Notes: a model not told the origin generated them from the sequence alone. A DNA stretch of 64,000 nt from JAFDWI01 sp963764215 (GCA_963764215.1 CAVXRS010000005.1:434001-498000); one strand, 5' to 3'. Positions 26,609 to 35,142 are shown, counted from the first letter of the stretch. Numbers and translations are program-made.

Positions 26609-27561
26609 GCGCCCGGGCTCCCGGCGGCGAGCTCGACCCACTCGGCCAACGCGGCGAAGACCTGTGCGTCGTCGTTGAGCACCCGGGTGCGGGCGAAGGC
26701 CAACCCGACCTCGTCCGCGGTCCGTCGGGCGGCGATGTCGAGGTCGTAGGCGACCTCGAGGTGGTCGGCAACGAATCCGTGCGGACAGACCACGACGCCT
26801 TCGCAGCCGTCGGTCGATCCCAGCTGGCGGATGACCACTTCGATGTCGGGGCCCCGCCAGGCGTCGCCGGTGGCGCCGGCACTCTGCCACGCCACCGTCC
26901 AACCGGTCCAGGGAGCCAGACCTGCGGCACGAGCCACCGAGGTGGCCCCGGCGCGGAGCTGGTCGGGGTACGGGTCGTCGACCAGGAGCCGCTCGGGCAA
27001 CGAATGCGCGGTGAAGATCACCTTCGTCGCGGATTCGGGGGTGTCCAGCCCGGCGAGCGCGTCGCGCACCGCAGCGGTCAGGAACGACGTGTACTCGGGC
27101 AGGTCGAACCAGTGGGGGATGGTCACCGAGTCGGCGCCGTGTGCCGCGGCTGCCTCGGCGAGCTCGGTGCCGTAGTGCCCGACGCTGTAGCCCGAGTAGT
27201 GGGGCGCGAGCACCAGCCCGACCAGCCGCGCACAGGGTGGCCCGCTCGATGGCCGGACGAGCTTCTCGACCGCATCGGCGATGAAGGGCGGGGCGTGGCG
27301 CTGGCCGGTCACCACCCGGTAGGCACCTGGCGCCCGCCGGTCCAGCGCCGCGGCGAGTCGGGCCCGCTGGGCTTCGGTGCGTTGGGCGAGGCGCGACACC
27401 CCGCCGAGGGCGTCGTAGCGCCGGATCAGATCGGCGAGTTGCTCGTCGGTCGGTGGTCGGCCCCGCCGGATGTGGGTGTAGTAGGCGGGGATGTCGTCGG
27501 GTCCGGCCGGCGTGCCGTAGGCCATGACGACGACGCCGGTCGGGTTGTCGGGCGTGCTCAC
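26605..27561 (-). CDS. hemH: Ferrochelatase (coproporphyrin ferrochelatase type)
   Basis: The 318-residue enzyme inserts iron into the porphyrin. It begins GVVVMAYGTPAGPDDI, has LAPHYSGYSVGHY with the active-site His and CPHGFVADHLEVAYDLDI with the conserved Glu. The C-terminus ends AEWVELAAGSPGA without the cluster of Cys residues that binds a [2Fe-2S] centre in some actinobacterial ferrochelatases, so this one probably has no cluster. GTG 27561 overlaps the hemE stop (GTGA). Order hemE-hemH-hemY is a common actinobacterial arrangement. Confidence 0.9.
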   Translation of the reverse strand: MSTPDNPTGVVVMAYGTPAGPDDIPAYYTHIRRGRPPTDEQLADLIRRYDALGGVSRLAQRTEAQRARLAAALDRRAPGAYRVVTGQRHAPPFIADAVEKLVRPSSGPPCARLVGLVLAPHYSGYSVGHYGTELAEAAAAHGADSVTIPHWFDLPEYTSFLTAAVRDALAGLDTPESATKVIFTAHSLPERLLVDDPYPDQLRAGATSVARAAGLAPWTGWTVAWQSAGATGDAWRGPDIEVVIRQLGSTDGCEGVVVCPHGFVADHLEVAYDLDIAARRTADEVGLAFARTRVLNDDAQVFAALAEWVELAAGSPGA

Positions 27562-28628
27562 GGCACGGCGACCGCGTCGTCGAGGGTGCCGTCGGTCCGG
27601 CCTTCGCAGTGGACCTGGGCGACGATCTCGGTCAGCACGCCCGGGTCGATGTCCGGGGTCACGCCGTGACCGAGGTTGAACACGTGCCCGGGGTGACCAC
27701 CGTTGCGCCGCAGGACGTCACGCACCTTCGCCCGGACGACCTCGATGGGCGCGAGGGCCGCGGCCGGGTCGAGGTTGCCCTGCAGTGCCACCCGCCCACC
27801 GGTGCGACGGCGGGCCTCGTCCAGCGGGGTGCGCCAGTCGACGCCCACCACGTCGGCTCCCGCATCGGCCATGAGCGCCAACAGTTCGGCGGTGCCCACC
27901 CCGAAATGGATCCGGGGCACGCCGGCCTCCGCGAGGCCGGCGAGGATCCTGCGGCTCGCGGGCAGCACGTGACGGGCGTAGTCGTCCGGGTTGAGCGTTC
28001 CCACCCACGAATCGAACAGCTGGACCGCCGATGCGCCGGCGTCGATCTGGGAACGCAACGAGGCGAGGGCCAGATCCGCCAGTCGGTCGACCAGCTCGCC
28101 CCACAACTCCGGTTGGCTGAACATCAGGGCCTTGGTGCGGTGCTGGTCGCGTGACGGTCCCCCCTCGACCAGGTAGCTGGCGACCGTGAAGGGACCGCCC
28201 GCGAAGCCGATGAGCGGCACGTCGCCGAGTTCGCCGACCAGGTTGCGCACGGTCTCGATCACATAGGGCGTGTCGAACTCGGGCTCGAGCGGGCGCAGCC
28301 TTGCGAGGTCGGAACGGCTGCGGAACGGTTCGGCCACCACCGGCCCGGTTCCGGGGACGACGTCCACCCCGAAACCGATCGCCGCGACCGGAACCACGAT
28401 GTCCGAGTAGAGGATGGCGGCGTCGACGCCGTGGCGGCGGACCGGCTGCAGCGTGATCTCGGTGGCCAGGTCGGGTTGGCGGATCGCGTCGAGGATCGTG
28501 CCCGATCCCCGGATCGCCCGGTACTCGGGCAGAGACCGGCCCGCTTGGCGCATGAACCAGACCGGGACGTGGTCGGCGGCCAGGCCACGGCTGGCGCGCA
28601 GGAACGGGGCGTCGGGGGAGGGGGGCAC
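27558..28628 (-). CDS. hemE: Uroporphyrinogen III decarboxylase
   Basis: The 356-residue TIM-barrel enzyme converts uroporphyrinogen III to coproporphyrinogen III. The signature WFMRQAGRSLPEYR lies near the N-terminus with the substrate-binding Arg residues; GFAGGPFTVASYLVEGG and FNLGHGVTPDIDPG follow. GTG 28628 is chosen because alignment to the family begins within a few residues; the same frame stays open far upstream but only as antisense of helD. It heads the hem-lnt-glycosyl operon. The 216-bp gap to helD must hold the divergent promoters. Confidence 0.92.
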   Translation of the reverse strand: MPPSPDAPFLRASRGLAADHVPVWFMRQAGRSLPEYRAIRGSGTILDAIRQPDLATEITLQPVRRHGVDAAILYSDIVVPVAAIGFGVDVVPGTGPVVAEPFRSRSDLARLRPLEPEFDTPYVIETVRNLVGELGDVPLIGFAGGPFTVASYLVEGGPSRDQHRTKALMFSQPELWGELVDRLADLALASLRSQIDAGASAVQLFDSWVGTLNPDDYARHVLPASRRILAGLAEAGVPRIHFGVGTAELLALMADAGADVVGVDWRTPLDEARRRTGGRVALQGNLDPAAALAPIEVVRAKVRDVLRRNGGHPGHVFNLGHGVTPDIDPGVLTEIVAQVHCEGRTDGTLDDAVAVP

Positions 28629-28844
28629 CGGAGCAACGGTACCGGAGGTTCTCCTGCGAACCCATGCCGTGGCGACGACCGGTGCAGGTCGTGACCTCCG
28701 ACCGGTTCGGGGACGGTGGAATTCGGCCGGGCATTCGATCGGGCGCGGGCTGCATCGGCCGGTTGTCCGCGACCGGTAGAATGGTCCGTTCCCCCAATGC
28801 CGTACCGGGGATTCCCGTCGGAAACCGCCGTCTCGAGTGGAACC

Positions 28845-30941
28845 ATGGCCACCCATCCGGAACTGGAAGCCGAGCAGCGCTACGTGGACCGGGCCTACCG
28901 GTTGCTCGACGACGCCCGACGTTCCGCCAACCGCCTGCGGACGATGGTCGAGGTGGGTGCCGGGGGCACCGCTCAGGCGCGCTTCGAGCGGGAGGTCATC
29001 CACTCCTCGGTCGACGATCGGCTCACGGGTCTCGATCTGGGGGACGCGTCGCTGGTGTTCGGCCGGATCGACGTGGCCGACCACCGGGACGACGAGCCGA
29101 CGACCTTCTACATCGGCCGTCTGCCCGTCTCCGACGAGTCCCACGATCCTGTCGTGGTCGATTGGCGTGCGCCGGTCGCCGAACCGTTCTACCGGGCCAC
29201 CGGTCCGCACCCGATGGGTCTGGAACGACGGCGCCATTTCGCGTCCCGGGGCCGCACCCTGGTCGACATCGACGACGAGTACTTCGCCGGCGGCGCCACG
29301 GACGACGGCGTAGCGACGGTCGCGGGACGCCGGGCGTTGGTCCACTCGCTCGAGGCATCGCGCACCGGCCGGCTCACCGAGGTCGTGGGCACCATCCAGG
29401 TCGAACAGGATCGCATCATCCGCTCCGAGCTGCCCGGCGTCCTGGTGGTCCAGGGCGGACCGGGCACGGGCAAGACGGTCGTCGCGCTGCACCGGGCCGC
29501 GTACCTGCTGTACTCCCACCGCTTCCCCCTGGAGGGCCAGGGCGTGCTCGTGGTCGGGCCCAACCGGCTGTTCCTGTCCTACATCGAACAGGTGCTTCCC
29601 TCCCTCGGTGAGGCCGGCGTCCAACTCTCGGTCCTCGCCGATCTGATCGACCCGGTATCGGTGCGAGGCGACGACGCACCGGACGTGGCACGGACCAAGG
29701 GCGACGGAGCCATGACCGGAATGATCGCCCGGGCCGTTGCCGACCGGCGACGACCGCTGCGTGCGCCGCTGCGGGTGCCCCACGGCCTGCAGACTCTGAC
29801 CATGGACGTCGCGACCTCTGCCGAGATCGTGCGGCACGCGACCCGCCGGTTCCGTCTCCGGAACACGGGACGCGACTTCGTGGAACGTGCCGTGTGCGAA
29901 GCGCTCAGCGAATCGTCCCGCGTCCCGCTCGATGCGGAGACGGTCGCCGATCGGCTCCACGACGACCAGGCAGTTCGTGCGGCCCTGGAGTGGATGTGGC
30001 CGGTTCTCACCCCGGCCGAGCTGCTCCACGAGCTGTACGGCTCGACCGCGTTGTTGCGTCATGCCGCGGCCGGGTCGATCGCAGCATCGAGCGCCGTGTC
30101 GCTGTACCGCCCCTGGTCGAGCCGGGTCGGAGACGTGGTCTGGACCAACCAGGACGTGCCCCTGCTGGACGAGGCGGCCACCCATCTCGGACCCAAACCG
30201 CAGCTGAAGGGTCGCCTCCGCGCCGACGGAACGCCCCAGGGCGAGATCAGGACCTGGGGTCACATCGTGGTCGACGAGGCGCAGGACCTGTCGCCCATGC
30301 AGCTCCGCATGCTGGCGCGGCGGTCGTTGAACGGATCGATGACGGTGGTCGGCGACATCGCCCAGGCGACCGGCGCGTGGGCGCACGCCGACTGGTACGA
30401 GGTCCTCGACCACCTGCCCGATCGGCGCGGTCGGCGCCTCGCCGAGTTGACGATCGGCTACCGGATACCCGGGCCGCTGATGGATGTGGCCGCCCGGGTG
30501 CTCCGGGAGGTCGCGCCCGACCTCACCCCGCCGGGGGCGATCAGGACCGAAGGCGATGCGCCGAACTTCGTCGGGGTGACCCCCGACGAGCTGGACGAAA
30601 CCCTGGCACGGGTCGTGGGCGACGAGTTGGCCGCGATCGGTCAGGGAAACGTCGCGGTGATCGTTCCCACGGCGCTCGTGGACCCGGTCGACACAGGGCT
30701 CGAGGCGCATGGCGTGGACCATGGGTCGGCGGTGACCAGCGGCCTGGCCCACCAGGTCACGGTCGTGCCGGTCAGGTTGGTCAAGGGTCTGGAGCTCGAT
30801 GCGGCGATCGTGGTCGAACCGCGGCGCATCATCGACGACGAACCCCAGGGACTGCGGGCCCTGTACGTCGCGCTCACGCGTGCCACGAAGCGGCTCACGG
30901 TCGTCCACACCGGCCCGTTGCCCGAGGTCCTCGCCCAGTGA
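28845..30941 (+). CDS. helD: HelD/HelR-type RNA polymerase-recycling ATPase
   Basis: The 698-residue protein is a UvrD/SF1-like ATPase of the HelD group, which removes stalled or drug-bound RNA polymerase from DNA; some actinobacterial members protect against rifamycins. An N-terminal helical arm (about 1-60) comes first, then FYIGRLPVSDESHDPVVVDW and RAPVAEPFYRAT, then Walker A GGPGTGKT (about 204-211), Walker B HIVVDEAQDLSP and GYRIPGPLMDVA, and C-terminal LYVALTRATKRL. ATG 28845 fits the family start. It is transcribed alone and divergently from hemE. Confidence 0.9.
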   Translation: MATHPELEAEQRYVDRAYRLLDDARRSANRLRTMVEVGAGGTAQARFEREVIHSSVDDRLTGLDLGDASLVFGRIDVADHRDDEPTTFYIGRLPVSDESHDPVVVDWRAPVAEPFYRATGPHPMGLERRRHFASRGRTLVDIDDEYFAGGATDDGVATVAGRRALVHSLEASRTGRLTEVVGTIQVEQDRIIRSELPGVLVVQGGPGTGKTVVALHRAAYLLYSHRFPLEGQGVLVVGPNRLFLSYIEQVLPSLGEAGVQLSVLADLIDPVSVRGDDAPDVARTKGDGAMTGMIARAVADRRRPLRAPLRVPHGLQTLTMDVATSAEIVRHATRRFRLRNTGRDFVERAVCEALSESSRVPLDAETVADRLHDDQAVRAALEWMWPVLTPAELLHELYGSTALLRHAAAGSIAASSAVSLYRPWSSRVGDVVWTNQDVPLLDEAATHLGPKPQLKGRLRADGTPQGEIRTWGHIVVDEAQDLSPMQLRMLARRSLNGSMTVVGDIAQATGAWAHADWYEVLDHLPDRRGRRLAELTIGYRIPGPLMDVAARVLREVAPDLTPPGAIRTEGDAPNFVGVTPDELDETLARVVGDELAAIGQGNVAVIVPTALVDPVDTGLEAHGVDHGSAVTSGLAHQVTVVPVRLVKGLELDAAIVVEPRRIIDDEPQGLRALYVALTRATKRLTVVHTGPLPEVLAQ

Positions 30942-30960
30942 CCGGTTGGTGCGGCTGAGA

Positions 30961-31632
30961 TCAGCCGATGGCGACGAGGATCCGTTCGCTGGCGAATCGA
31001 CTGACCCCGACGTGTCGACCGCCGACTTCGATGGTCGTCGTCCCATCGGGGGAGACGACCGTCAGGGTGCCTTCACGGCCCGGAAGGAGGTCGGCCGCTT
31101 CGAGGAACTCCAGCAGGCCCGGGGCGAACTCGAGCTCCTCGGGAATGCGGACGACCTCGAAGTGGTCGCCTGCGACCAGCTCGGACAGGGCCCGGGACTC
31201 CGGTGCGGTGTAGTCGGTGCCCGGAATCGGATTGCCGTGCGGGCACGTCGTCGGGTTGCCCAGCACCCGGGTGATCGCGGTCTCCACGGATTCGGAGATC
31301 ACGTGCTCCCACTTGCCCGCTTCCTTGTGGGCCTCGGCCCAGGACAGCCCGAGCATGTCGGTCAGGAAGCGTTCGGCGAGGCGGTGGCGGCGGACGACCT
31401 GTTCGGCCAGCCGGCGACCGTCGGGAGTCAATCGGATGTGGCCATCGGTCAGATCGGCCAGACCCTGTTCGCTCAGACGGTGGACCATCTCGGACACGGC
31501 CGGTCGGGAGACCTCCAGCCGCTCGGCGATGCGGGCCTGGATGACGTCGACGTCGTCTTCTCGAAGTTCGTAGATCGCCTCGCAGTACTCCTCGAATGCC
31601 GGGTGGTATTCGGGTGCCTGATAGACGGTCAC
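30961..31632 (-). CDS. ideR: DtxR/IdeR-family metal-dependent repressor
   Basis: The 223-residue protein has an N-terminal winged helix (about 10-70, IQARIAERLEVSRPAVSEMVHRL), a dimerisation/metal domain with EHVISESVE and TTCPHGNPIPG (Cys, His and Glu ligands of the primary and ancillary sites), and a C-terminal SH3-like FeoA domain (about 148-222). This is the three-domain IdeR layout, with ferrous iron as usual corepressor; a manganese-responsive member cannot be excluded. GTG 31632 is the start. It is divergent from a cupredoxin gene. No classic iron box was found in the 81-bp gap. Confidence 0.88.
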   Translation of the reverse strand: MTVYQAPEYHPAFEEYCEAIYELREDDVDVIQARIAERLEVSRPAVSEMVHRLSEQGLADLTDGHIRLTPDGRRLAEQVVRRHRLAERFLTDMLGLSWAEAHKEAGKWEHVISESVETAITRVLGNPTTCPHGNPIPGTDYTAPESRALSELVAGDHFEVVRIPEELEFAPGLLEFLEAADLLPGREGTLTVVSPDGTTTIEVGGRHVGVSRFASERILVAIG

Positions 31633-31699
31633 AGCGCGGCAGTCTACTCCCCCTCCCGCGCGGCATCGCTCCGTACTTCGGAACCGACCCCGGCGTCGC

Positions 31700-31705
31700 T
31701 ACGGT
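31700..31705 (+). promoter_or_regulatory. -10 hexamer TACGGT of the cupredoxin gene
   Basis: TACGGT ends 8 nt before GTG 31714, in keeping with a leaderless transcript. No Shine-Dalgarno is present. Confidence 0.4.
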
Positions 31706-31713
31706 TGTCGGTC

Positions 31714-32190
31714 GTGACCGACGACCTGCAACCCTCACCGATCCCCGGCCGTGATGTCCGTGCCTCGATCCGGCGCCGATTGGCGGGAACCGCCGCCGGC
31801 CTCGCCCTCGCCGTGACCGTTGGCGCGGGCTGTTCGTCGGGCGGTTCGATCGCCGCCTCACCCGACAACGGGTCGGGCGCCTCGGCGAAGTGTGCCGCCG
31901 CGACCAACGGGACCATCACCGTGGTCACCAGGAACTTCGATTTCGAGCCGGACTGCATCACCGTGACCGGTACTCGTCTGAAGGTGCGATACGAGAACCA
32001 AGAGAAGGGGGTGCAGCACAACGTCGACTTCAAGGGGACCCAATCGGAGACCGGTTCGGGCAAGACCGACCTGAAGACCGGGCCGAACACCCAGACGATC
32101 ACGCTCGTCGACCTCAAGCCCGGGACCGTGAAGTTCGTGTGCGACATCCACGCCAACATGAAGGGCAAGCTCATCGTCACGAGGTCGTGA
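31714..32190 (+). CDS. Cupredoxin (plastocyanin-like) lipoprotein
   Basis: The 158-residue product has a signal peptide ending in a lipobox (VGAGC, Cys about 36), a Ser/Gly-rich linker and a small blue-copper fold. Type 1 copper ligands are visible: His in VQHNVDF, then Cys, His and Met in FVCDIHANM. Such lipoproteins carry electrons on the outer face of the membrane, often to or from oxidases. GTG 31714 is supported by the -10 element and by the signal peptide position. A hairpin at 32210-32234 follows. Confidence 0.85.
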   Translation: MTDDLQPSPIPGRDVRASIRRRLAGTAAGLALAVTVGAGCSSGGSIAASPDNGSGASAKCAAATNGTITVVTRNFDFEPDCITVTGTRLKVRYENQEKGVQHNVDFKGTQSETGSGKTDLKTGPNTQTITLVDLKPGTVKFVCDIHANMKGKLIVTRS

Positions 32191-32209
32191 GGCCCGCCCG
32201 GACGCGACA

Positions 32210-32234
32210 GGAGCCGGGCCGTGGGCCCGGCTCC
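32210..32234. terminator. Perfect 11-bp hairpin between convergent genes
   Basis: GGAGCCGGGCC (32210-32220), loop GTG, and the exact complement to 32234 form a very stable stem between the convergent cupredoxin and peroxiredoxin genes. There is no clear T-run, as is common in high-GC genomes. It probably acts in both directions. Confidence 0.65.
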
Positions 32235-32259
32235 GTTGTCGGTTGGGTCGGCGGATCGT

Positions 32260-32889
32260 TCAGCCCGGCTGCTTGACGAACCGCAGGTAGTCCTTCTTCT
32301 TGTCGATGGCCCCGAACTTGGCCTCGGCTTCCTCGTCGCTGAAGGTCGGTGCCGCGATCACGTCTTCGCCGCGGGTCCAGTCCGACGGCGTCGAGACCGA
32401 GTGGTTGGCGGTGAGCTGGATCGAGTCGATCGCCCGCAGGATCTCCTGCCAGTTGCGACCGGTCGAGGCCGGGTAGGTCAGCGTGAGCTTGACGGTGTTG
32501 TCGGGGGCGATCACGAAGACTGTCCGGACCGTGAGCGTGGCGAGCTCGTTGGGGTGGATCATGTCGAACGCCTCGGCGATCTTGTGGTCCTCGTCGGCGA
32601 TCAGCGGGTAGGTCAGGGCGTTGCCGGTCACGTCCTCGATGTCGCCGACCCATCCCTTGTGGCTGTCCAGCGAGTCGACCGAGAGGCCGATGATCTTGAC
32701 GCCACGCTTGTCGAATTCGGGCTTCAGCCCCGCCACGGCACCCAGCTCGGTGGTGCACACCGGAGTGAAGTCCTTGGGGTGGCTGAACAGCAGCACCCAG
32801 CTGTCACCCTTCCAGTCGTAGAAATCGATGGTTCCGTCGGTGGTCTCAGCAGTGAAGTTGGGGACGGTGTCCCCGAGTTTGATTGCCAT
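32260..32889 (-). CDS. 1-Cys peroxiredoxin (Prx6 type)
   Basis: The 209-residue enzyme reduces hydrogen peroxide and alkyl hydroperoxides in the cytosol. The peroxidatic Cys45 lies in DFTPVCTTELG, and the long C-terminal domain (about 165-209, FSDEEAEAKFGAIDKKKDYLR) is that of the Prx6/LsfA group, with no resolving Cys in the usual 2-Cys position. Arg in LTVRTVFVIAPDN completes the active site. A promoter with an overlapping palindrome lies 95-135 bp upstream (32984-33023), so expression is probably repressed by an unidentified regulator. Confidence 0.9.
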   Translation of the reverse strand: MAIKLGDTVPNFTAETTDGTIDFYDWKGDSWVLLFSHPKDFTPVCTTELGAVAGLKPEFDKRGVKIIGLSVDSLDSHKGWVGDIEDVTGNALTYPLIADEDHKIAEAFDMIHPNELATLTVRTVFVIAPDNTVKLTLTYPASTGRNWQEILRAIDSIQLTANHSVSTPSDWTRGEDVIAAPTFSDEEAEAKFGAIDKKKDYLRFVKQPG

Positions 32890-32983
32890 GCTCGTTGCCT
32901 CTTTGGGTCGTGGGTCGGGTCGTCGAGCCGGCAGACGCCGACGACGTCACCGGTGGTCGCTCGCGACGGCAGTGCCGCCGCGA

Positions 32984-32999
32984 ATACTTGACCAAGTAT
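32984..32999. promoter_or_regulatory. Palindrome ATACTTG-AC-CAAGTAT, probable operator
   Basis: A perfect 7-bp inverted repeat with a 2-nt centre overlaps the proposed -10 of the peroxiredoxin promoter. The position suggests a repressor site. The half-site resembles those of Rrf2/IscR-type or MarR-type regulators, but the binding protein is not in this window. Confidence 0.6.
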
Positions 33000-33023
33000 G
33001 TCGGGAATTGGTGCGATTTGCAA
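32995..33023 (-). promoter_or_regulatory. Promoter of the peroxiredoxin gene
   Basis: Read on the minus strand: TTGCAA (33023-33018), a 17-nt spacer, and CATACT (33000-32995). Each hexamer matches the sigma-70 consensus at four of six positions and the spacing is ideal. The palindrome 32984-32999 overlaps the -10. Confidence 0.6.
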
Positions 33024-33043
33024 AATGCCCGCGATCGCAGTGA

Positions 33044-33961
33044 TCAATCGTGTCGCACGTCCGGTTCGATGAACAGCAACCGGGCCGCCGGTTCGACCGC
33101 ACGGACCCGCACCTCGGTGCGGTCGATCACGCTGGTCAGCTCGGCATAGCTCAAGGTCGGTGCGAACTCGACCTTCGCGGCGACGAGCAGGTCGTCCGGT
33201 CCGAGGTGCTGGGTCCGCAGGTGGATGACCGAGCGGACCTCCTCGCCGGCCAACAGGGCGTCCCGGATGGACTGGCGACGGGTCCGGCTCGCGGATTCGC
33301 CGATCAGCAGTGACTTCATCTCGACCGCGAGGATCATGGCCACGGTCCCGAGCAGCAGTCCGATCAGGATCGTGCCGATGCCGTCCCAGATGGCATCGCC
33401 GGTCCAGGCCGACAGTGCCAGGGCGACGAGGGCCACCGAGAGGCCGCACAACGCCGCGGAATCCTCCAGCAGCACGACCGGCACCTCCGGCGACTTCGAG
33501 CGTCTGATGAATTGCCACAACGGGACGTCCGGGCCGACCTGGGCGCGAGCAGCATGGAGCGCCGTGCGGAAGCTCAGCCCTTCGAGCACCATGGCCACGA
33601 CCAGGATCACGACGGCCACCTTGACGTCGTTGAGCTCGTGGGGATGCAGTACTTTGCCGATGCCTTCGATGACCGCGAAGGCCGCGCCGAGGGTGAACAG
33701 CACAACGGCCACCACGAACGCCCAGAAGTAGCGCTCGCGACTGAACCCGAAGTCGTGCTGCGCATCGGCGGCGCGGCGCGAGCGACGCCCCCCGAAGAGC
33801 AGCAGCACCTGGTTGCCGGTATCGGCGAGGGAGTGGATCGACTCGGCGAGCATCGAACCCGACGCGGTGACGAGGAAGCCGACGAACTTGGCGATGGCGA
33901 TCCCCAGATTGGCACTCATCGCCGCGATGACGGCCCGCACACCGTGATTCTCAGACGACAA
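33044..33961 (-). CDS. Cation diffusion facilitator (CDF) metal transporter
   Basis: The 305-residue protein has six membrane helices (about 10-225) and a short cytoplasmic domain. The first metal site is in SMLAESIHSLADTGNQ (helix 2, H/D residues) and the second in VLLEDSAALCGL (helix 5), both conserved in CDF exporters of zinc, iron or manganese coupled to protons. TTG 33961 is the longest start; GTG 33940 or the Met before SANLGIA are alternatives. It lies just downstream of tRNA-Arg in the same direction. The metal specificity cannot be told from sequence alone. Confidence 0.85.
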   Translation of the reverse strand: MSSENHGVRAVIAAMSANLGIAIAKFVGFLVTASGSMLAESIHSLADTGNQVLLLFGGRRSRRAADAQHDFGFSRERYFWAFVVAVVLFTLGAAFAVIEGIGKVLHPHELNDVKVAVVILVVAMVLEGLSFRTALHAARAQVGPDVPLWQFIRRSKSPEVPVVLLEDSAALCGLSVALVALALSAWTGDAIWDGIGTILIGLLLGTVAMILAVEMKSLLIGESASRTRRQSIRDALLAGEEVRSVIHLRTQHLGPDDLLVAAKVEFAPTLSYAELTSVIDRTEVRVRAVEPAARLLFIEPDVRHD

Positions 33962-33985
33962 GCCCGGCTCCTTGGATGGTGGTCG

Positions 33986-34059
33986 TGCCCTGGGCCGGAT
34001 TCGAACCGGCGACCTACCGCTTAGGAGGCGGTTGCTCTATCCGTCTGAGCTACCAGGGC
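33986..34059 (-). tRNA. tRNA-Arg (CCU anticodon)
   Basis: Read on the minus strand, acceptor GCCCTGG pairs with CCAGGGC, the discriminator is A, and the anticodon arm ACCGC-CTCCTAA-GCGGT has anticodon CCT, decoding AGG. The T arm carries GGTTCGAATCC. The 3' CCA is not encoded. A TAGGAT -10-like hexamer lies at 34121-34126 on the same strand. Confidence 0.92.
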
Positions 34060-34134
34060 GGGGCCGGCGGTGAGCGTGGGTGGAAGCCCCGCGTTCGACT
34101 GTCGGCCGGCTGAGACCACGATCCTACGGTGCGC

Positions 34135-34160
34135 GATCCCGGTCCCCGGGAGCCGGGATC
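34135..34160 (-). terminator. Hairpin GATCCCGG-N10-CCGGGATC after the cupredoxin gene
   Basis: A perfect 8-bp inverted repeat lies 40 bp downstream of the cupredoxin-like gene stop (34200, minus strand), just before the tRNA-Arg promoter region. It is a likely transcription terminator, although no T-run follows. Confidence 0.5.
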
Positions 34161-34199
34161 GACGTCCTGGAGGAGGTTGCCCGTCCTGAGGGCGCAGGT

Positions 34200-34781
34200 T
34201 CACTTCACGGTGACGTAGGTGTACATGTGCTGGGCGAAGTGGCCGGGCAGGTTGCACACGAAGAGGTACTTGCCGGGTTTGGTGAGGTCGATGGTCCGGT
34301 CCTGGGTCGCACCGGGGGCGACGTTGGGTCCATCGCTCATGGGTGGGAGGGCGTCTTCGTTGAAGTCGCCGTTCTTGAGGGGGAGTTGGGCGGGGGCGAG
34401 GTCGGTCTTGACGACCAGCATCTCGTGCTCCATCTTCCCGACGTTGGTGATGTGAAAGTTGTACTTTCCGGCGGCGAGCGTGGTGGGCACAGCGATCTTC
34501 CACTCGGACAGCGTGGCGTCTATCGTCGAGCCGACGGCCGGGAGCGCGTTGCCGGCGCCCGAGTTGGCGGCGTTGGAACCCGCGACGTCCTGCATGCCCT
34601 GCATGTGACCTTCCTCCATGGCGCCGATCCCCGGACCGGACATCGGCGCGCGCGAAGCGCATCCTGCTGCGCCGAGACCGACCACGCACAACAGCGTCAG
34701 CACGAGCAGCAGCGGACGCTTCGGGCGCTCGGCGCTGCAGGAGGGTTGAGAGGGCGGGATGGTCGACGTGGATGTACTCAT
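34200..34781 (-). CDS. Cupredoxin-like copper lipoprotein (sulfocyanin/plastocyanin type)
   Basis: The 193-residue protein has a signal peptide ending in LGAAGC (lipobox, Cys about 41), a Met/Gly/Ala-rich linker and a cupredoxin domain (about 85-193). Copper ligands are His in GKMEHEM and Cys, His and Met in FVCNLPGHFAQHM. It is a second blue-copper protein within 3 kb, with a longer linker and an extra His in the ligand loop. The N-terminus before the hydrophobic core is unusually long (about 22 residues), so translation may start later. Probable extracytoplasmic electron carrier. Confidence 0.82.
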   Translation of the reverse strand: MSTSTSTIPPSQPSCSAERPKRPLLLVLTLLCVVGLGAAGCASRAPMSGPGIGAMEEGHMQGMQDVAGSNAANSGAGNALPAVGSTIDATLSEWKIAVPTTLAAGKYNFHITNVGKMEHEMLVVKTDLAPAQLPLKNGDFNEDALPPMSDGPNVAPGATQDRTIDLTKPGKYLFVCNLPGHFAQHMYTYVTVK

Positions 34782-35142
34782 GGCGTCATCTTGAGCGCAC
34801 GGCGCGGTCCTGCACAGGGACGAAAGGCCTTTCGTGGCAGGCGAAAGTGCCCGACGACACCCGGCGGCTCACCCTCGGGGGAGGGGGTCCGGTCGGACGC
34901 GGACGCCCCGGCCCTTGTCGGGTACCCTGGCGGGTGTGGTGTCGGTCGACACCCGACGGTGCAGGGGGCCGGATGGGACACGCCAAGCGATTGCGCCCGA
35001 CGGTGCCGGCGCCGCTGCTCGCCACCTCGCGGCCGGTCATCGCCACGAGCCCTGCCGTGGGCGTCACCGGTGATCTGGGGTTGGCCATCTCGCTCGCATC
35101 GAGTGCCGAGTCCTTCGCACCCGCGCCAGGGCGGTTCCCGGG
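34782..35142. other. Intergenic region with palindrome 34938-34953
   Basis: No convincing gene is seen in these 361 bp between the divergent cupredoxin and sulfatase genes. It contains GGTGTCG-GT-CGACACC (34938-34953), a perfect 7-bp inverted repeat with a 2-nt centre that could be an operator for either flank. No clear -35/-10 pair was found. Confidence 0.45.

Noticed and set aside
28763..28782. Promoter TTGTCC...TAGAAT for helD
   Set aside because: The two hexamers are only 8 nt apart, far from the required spacing of about 17.
28629..31046. Long minus-strand frame continuing upstream of hemE through the helD gene
   Set aside because: It is the antisense of helD, kept open by high GC third positions; its translation is compositionally abnormal and helD is clearly the real gene.
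31633..31713. IdeR/DtxR iron box in the ideR-cupredoxin gap
   Set aside because: No sequence close to the 19-bp TTAGGTTAGSCTAACCTAA consensus is present.
33986..34059. tRNA-Arg as an attachment site for an integrative element
   Set aside because: No integrase gene and no repeated tRNA 3' end were found nearby; flanking genes are ordinary.
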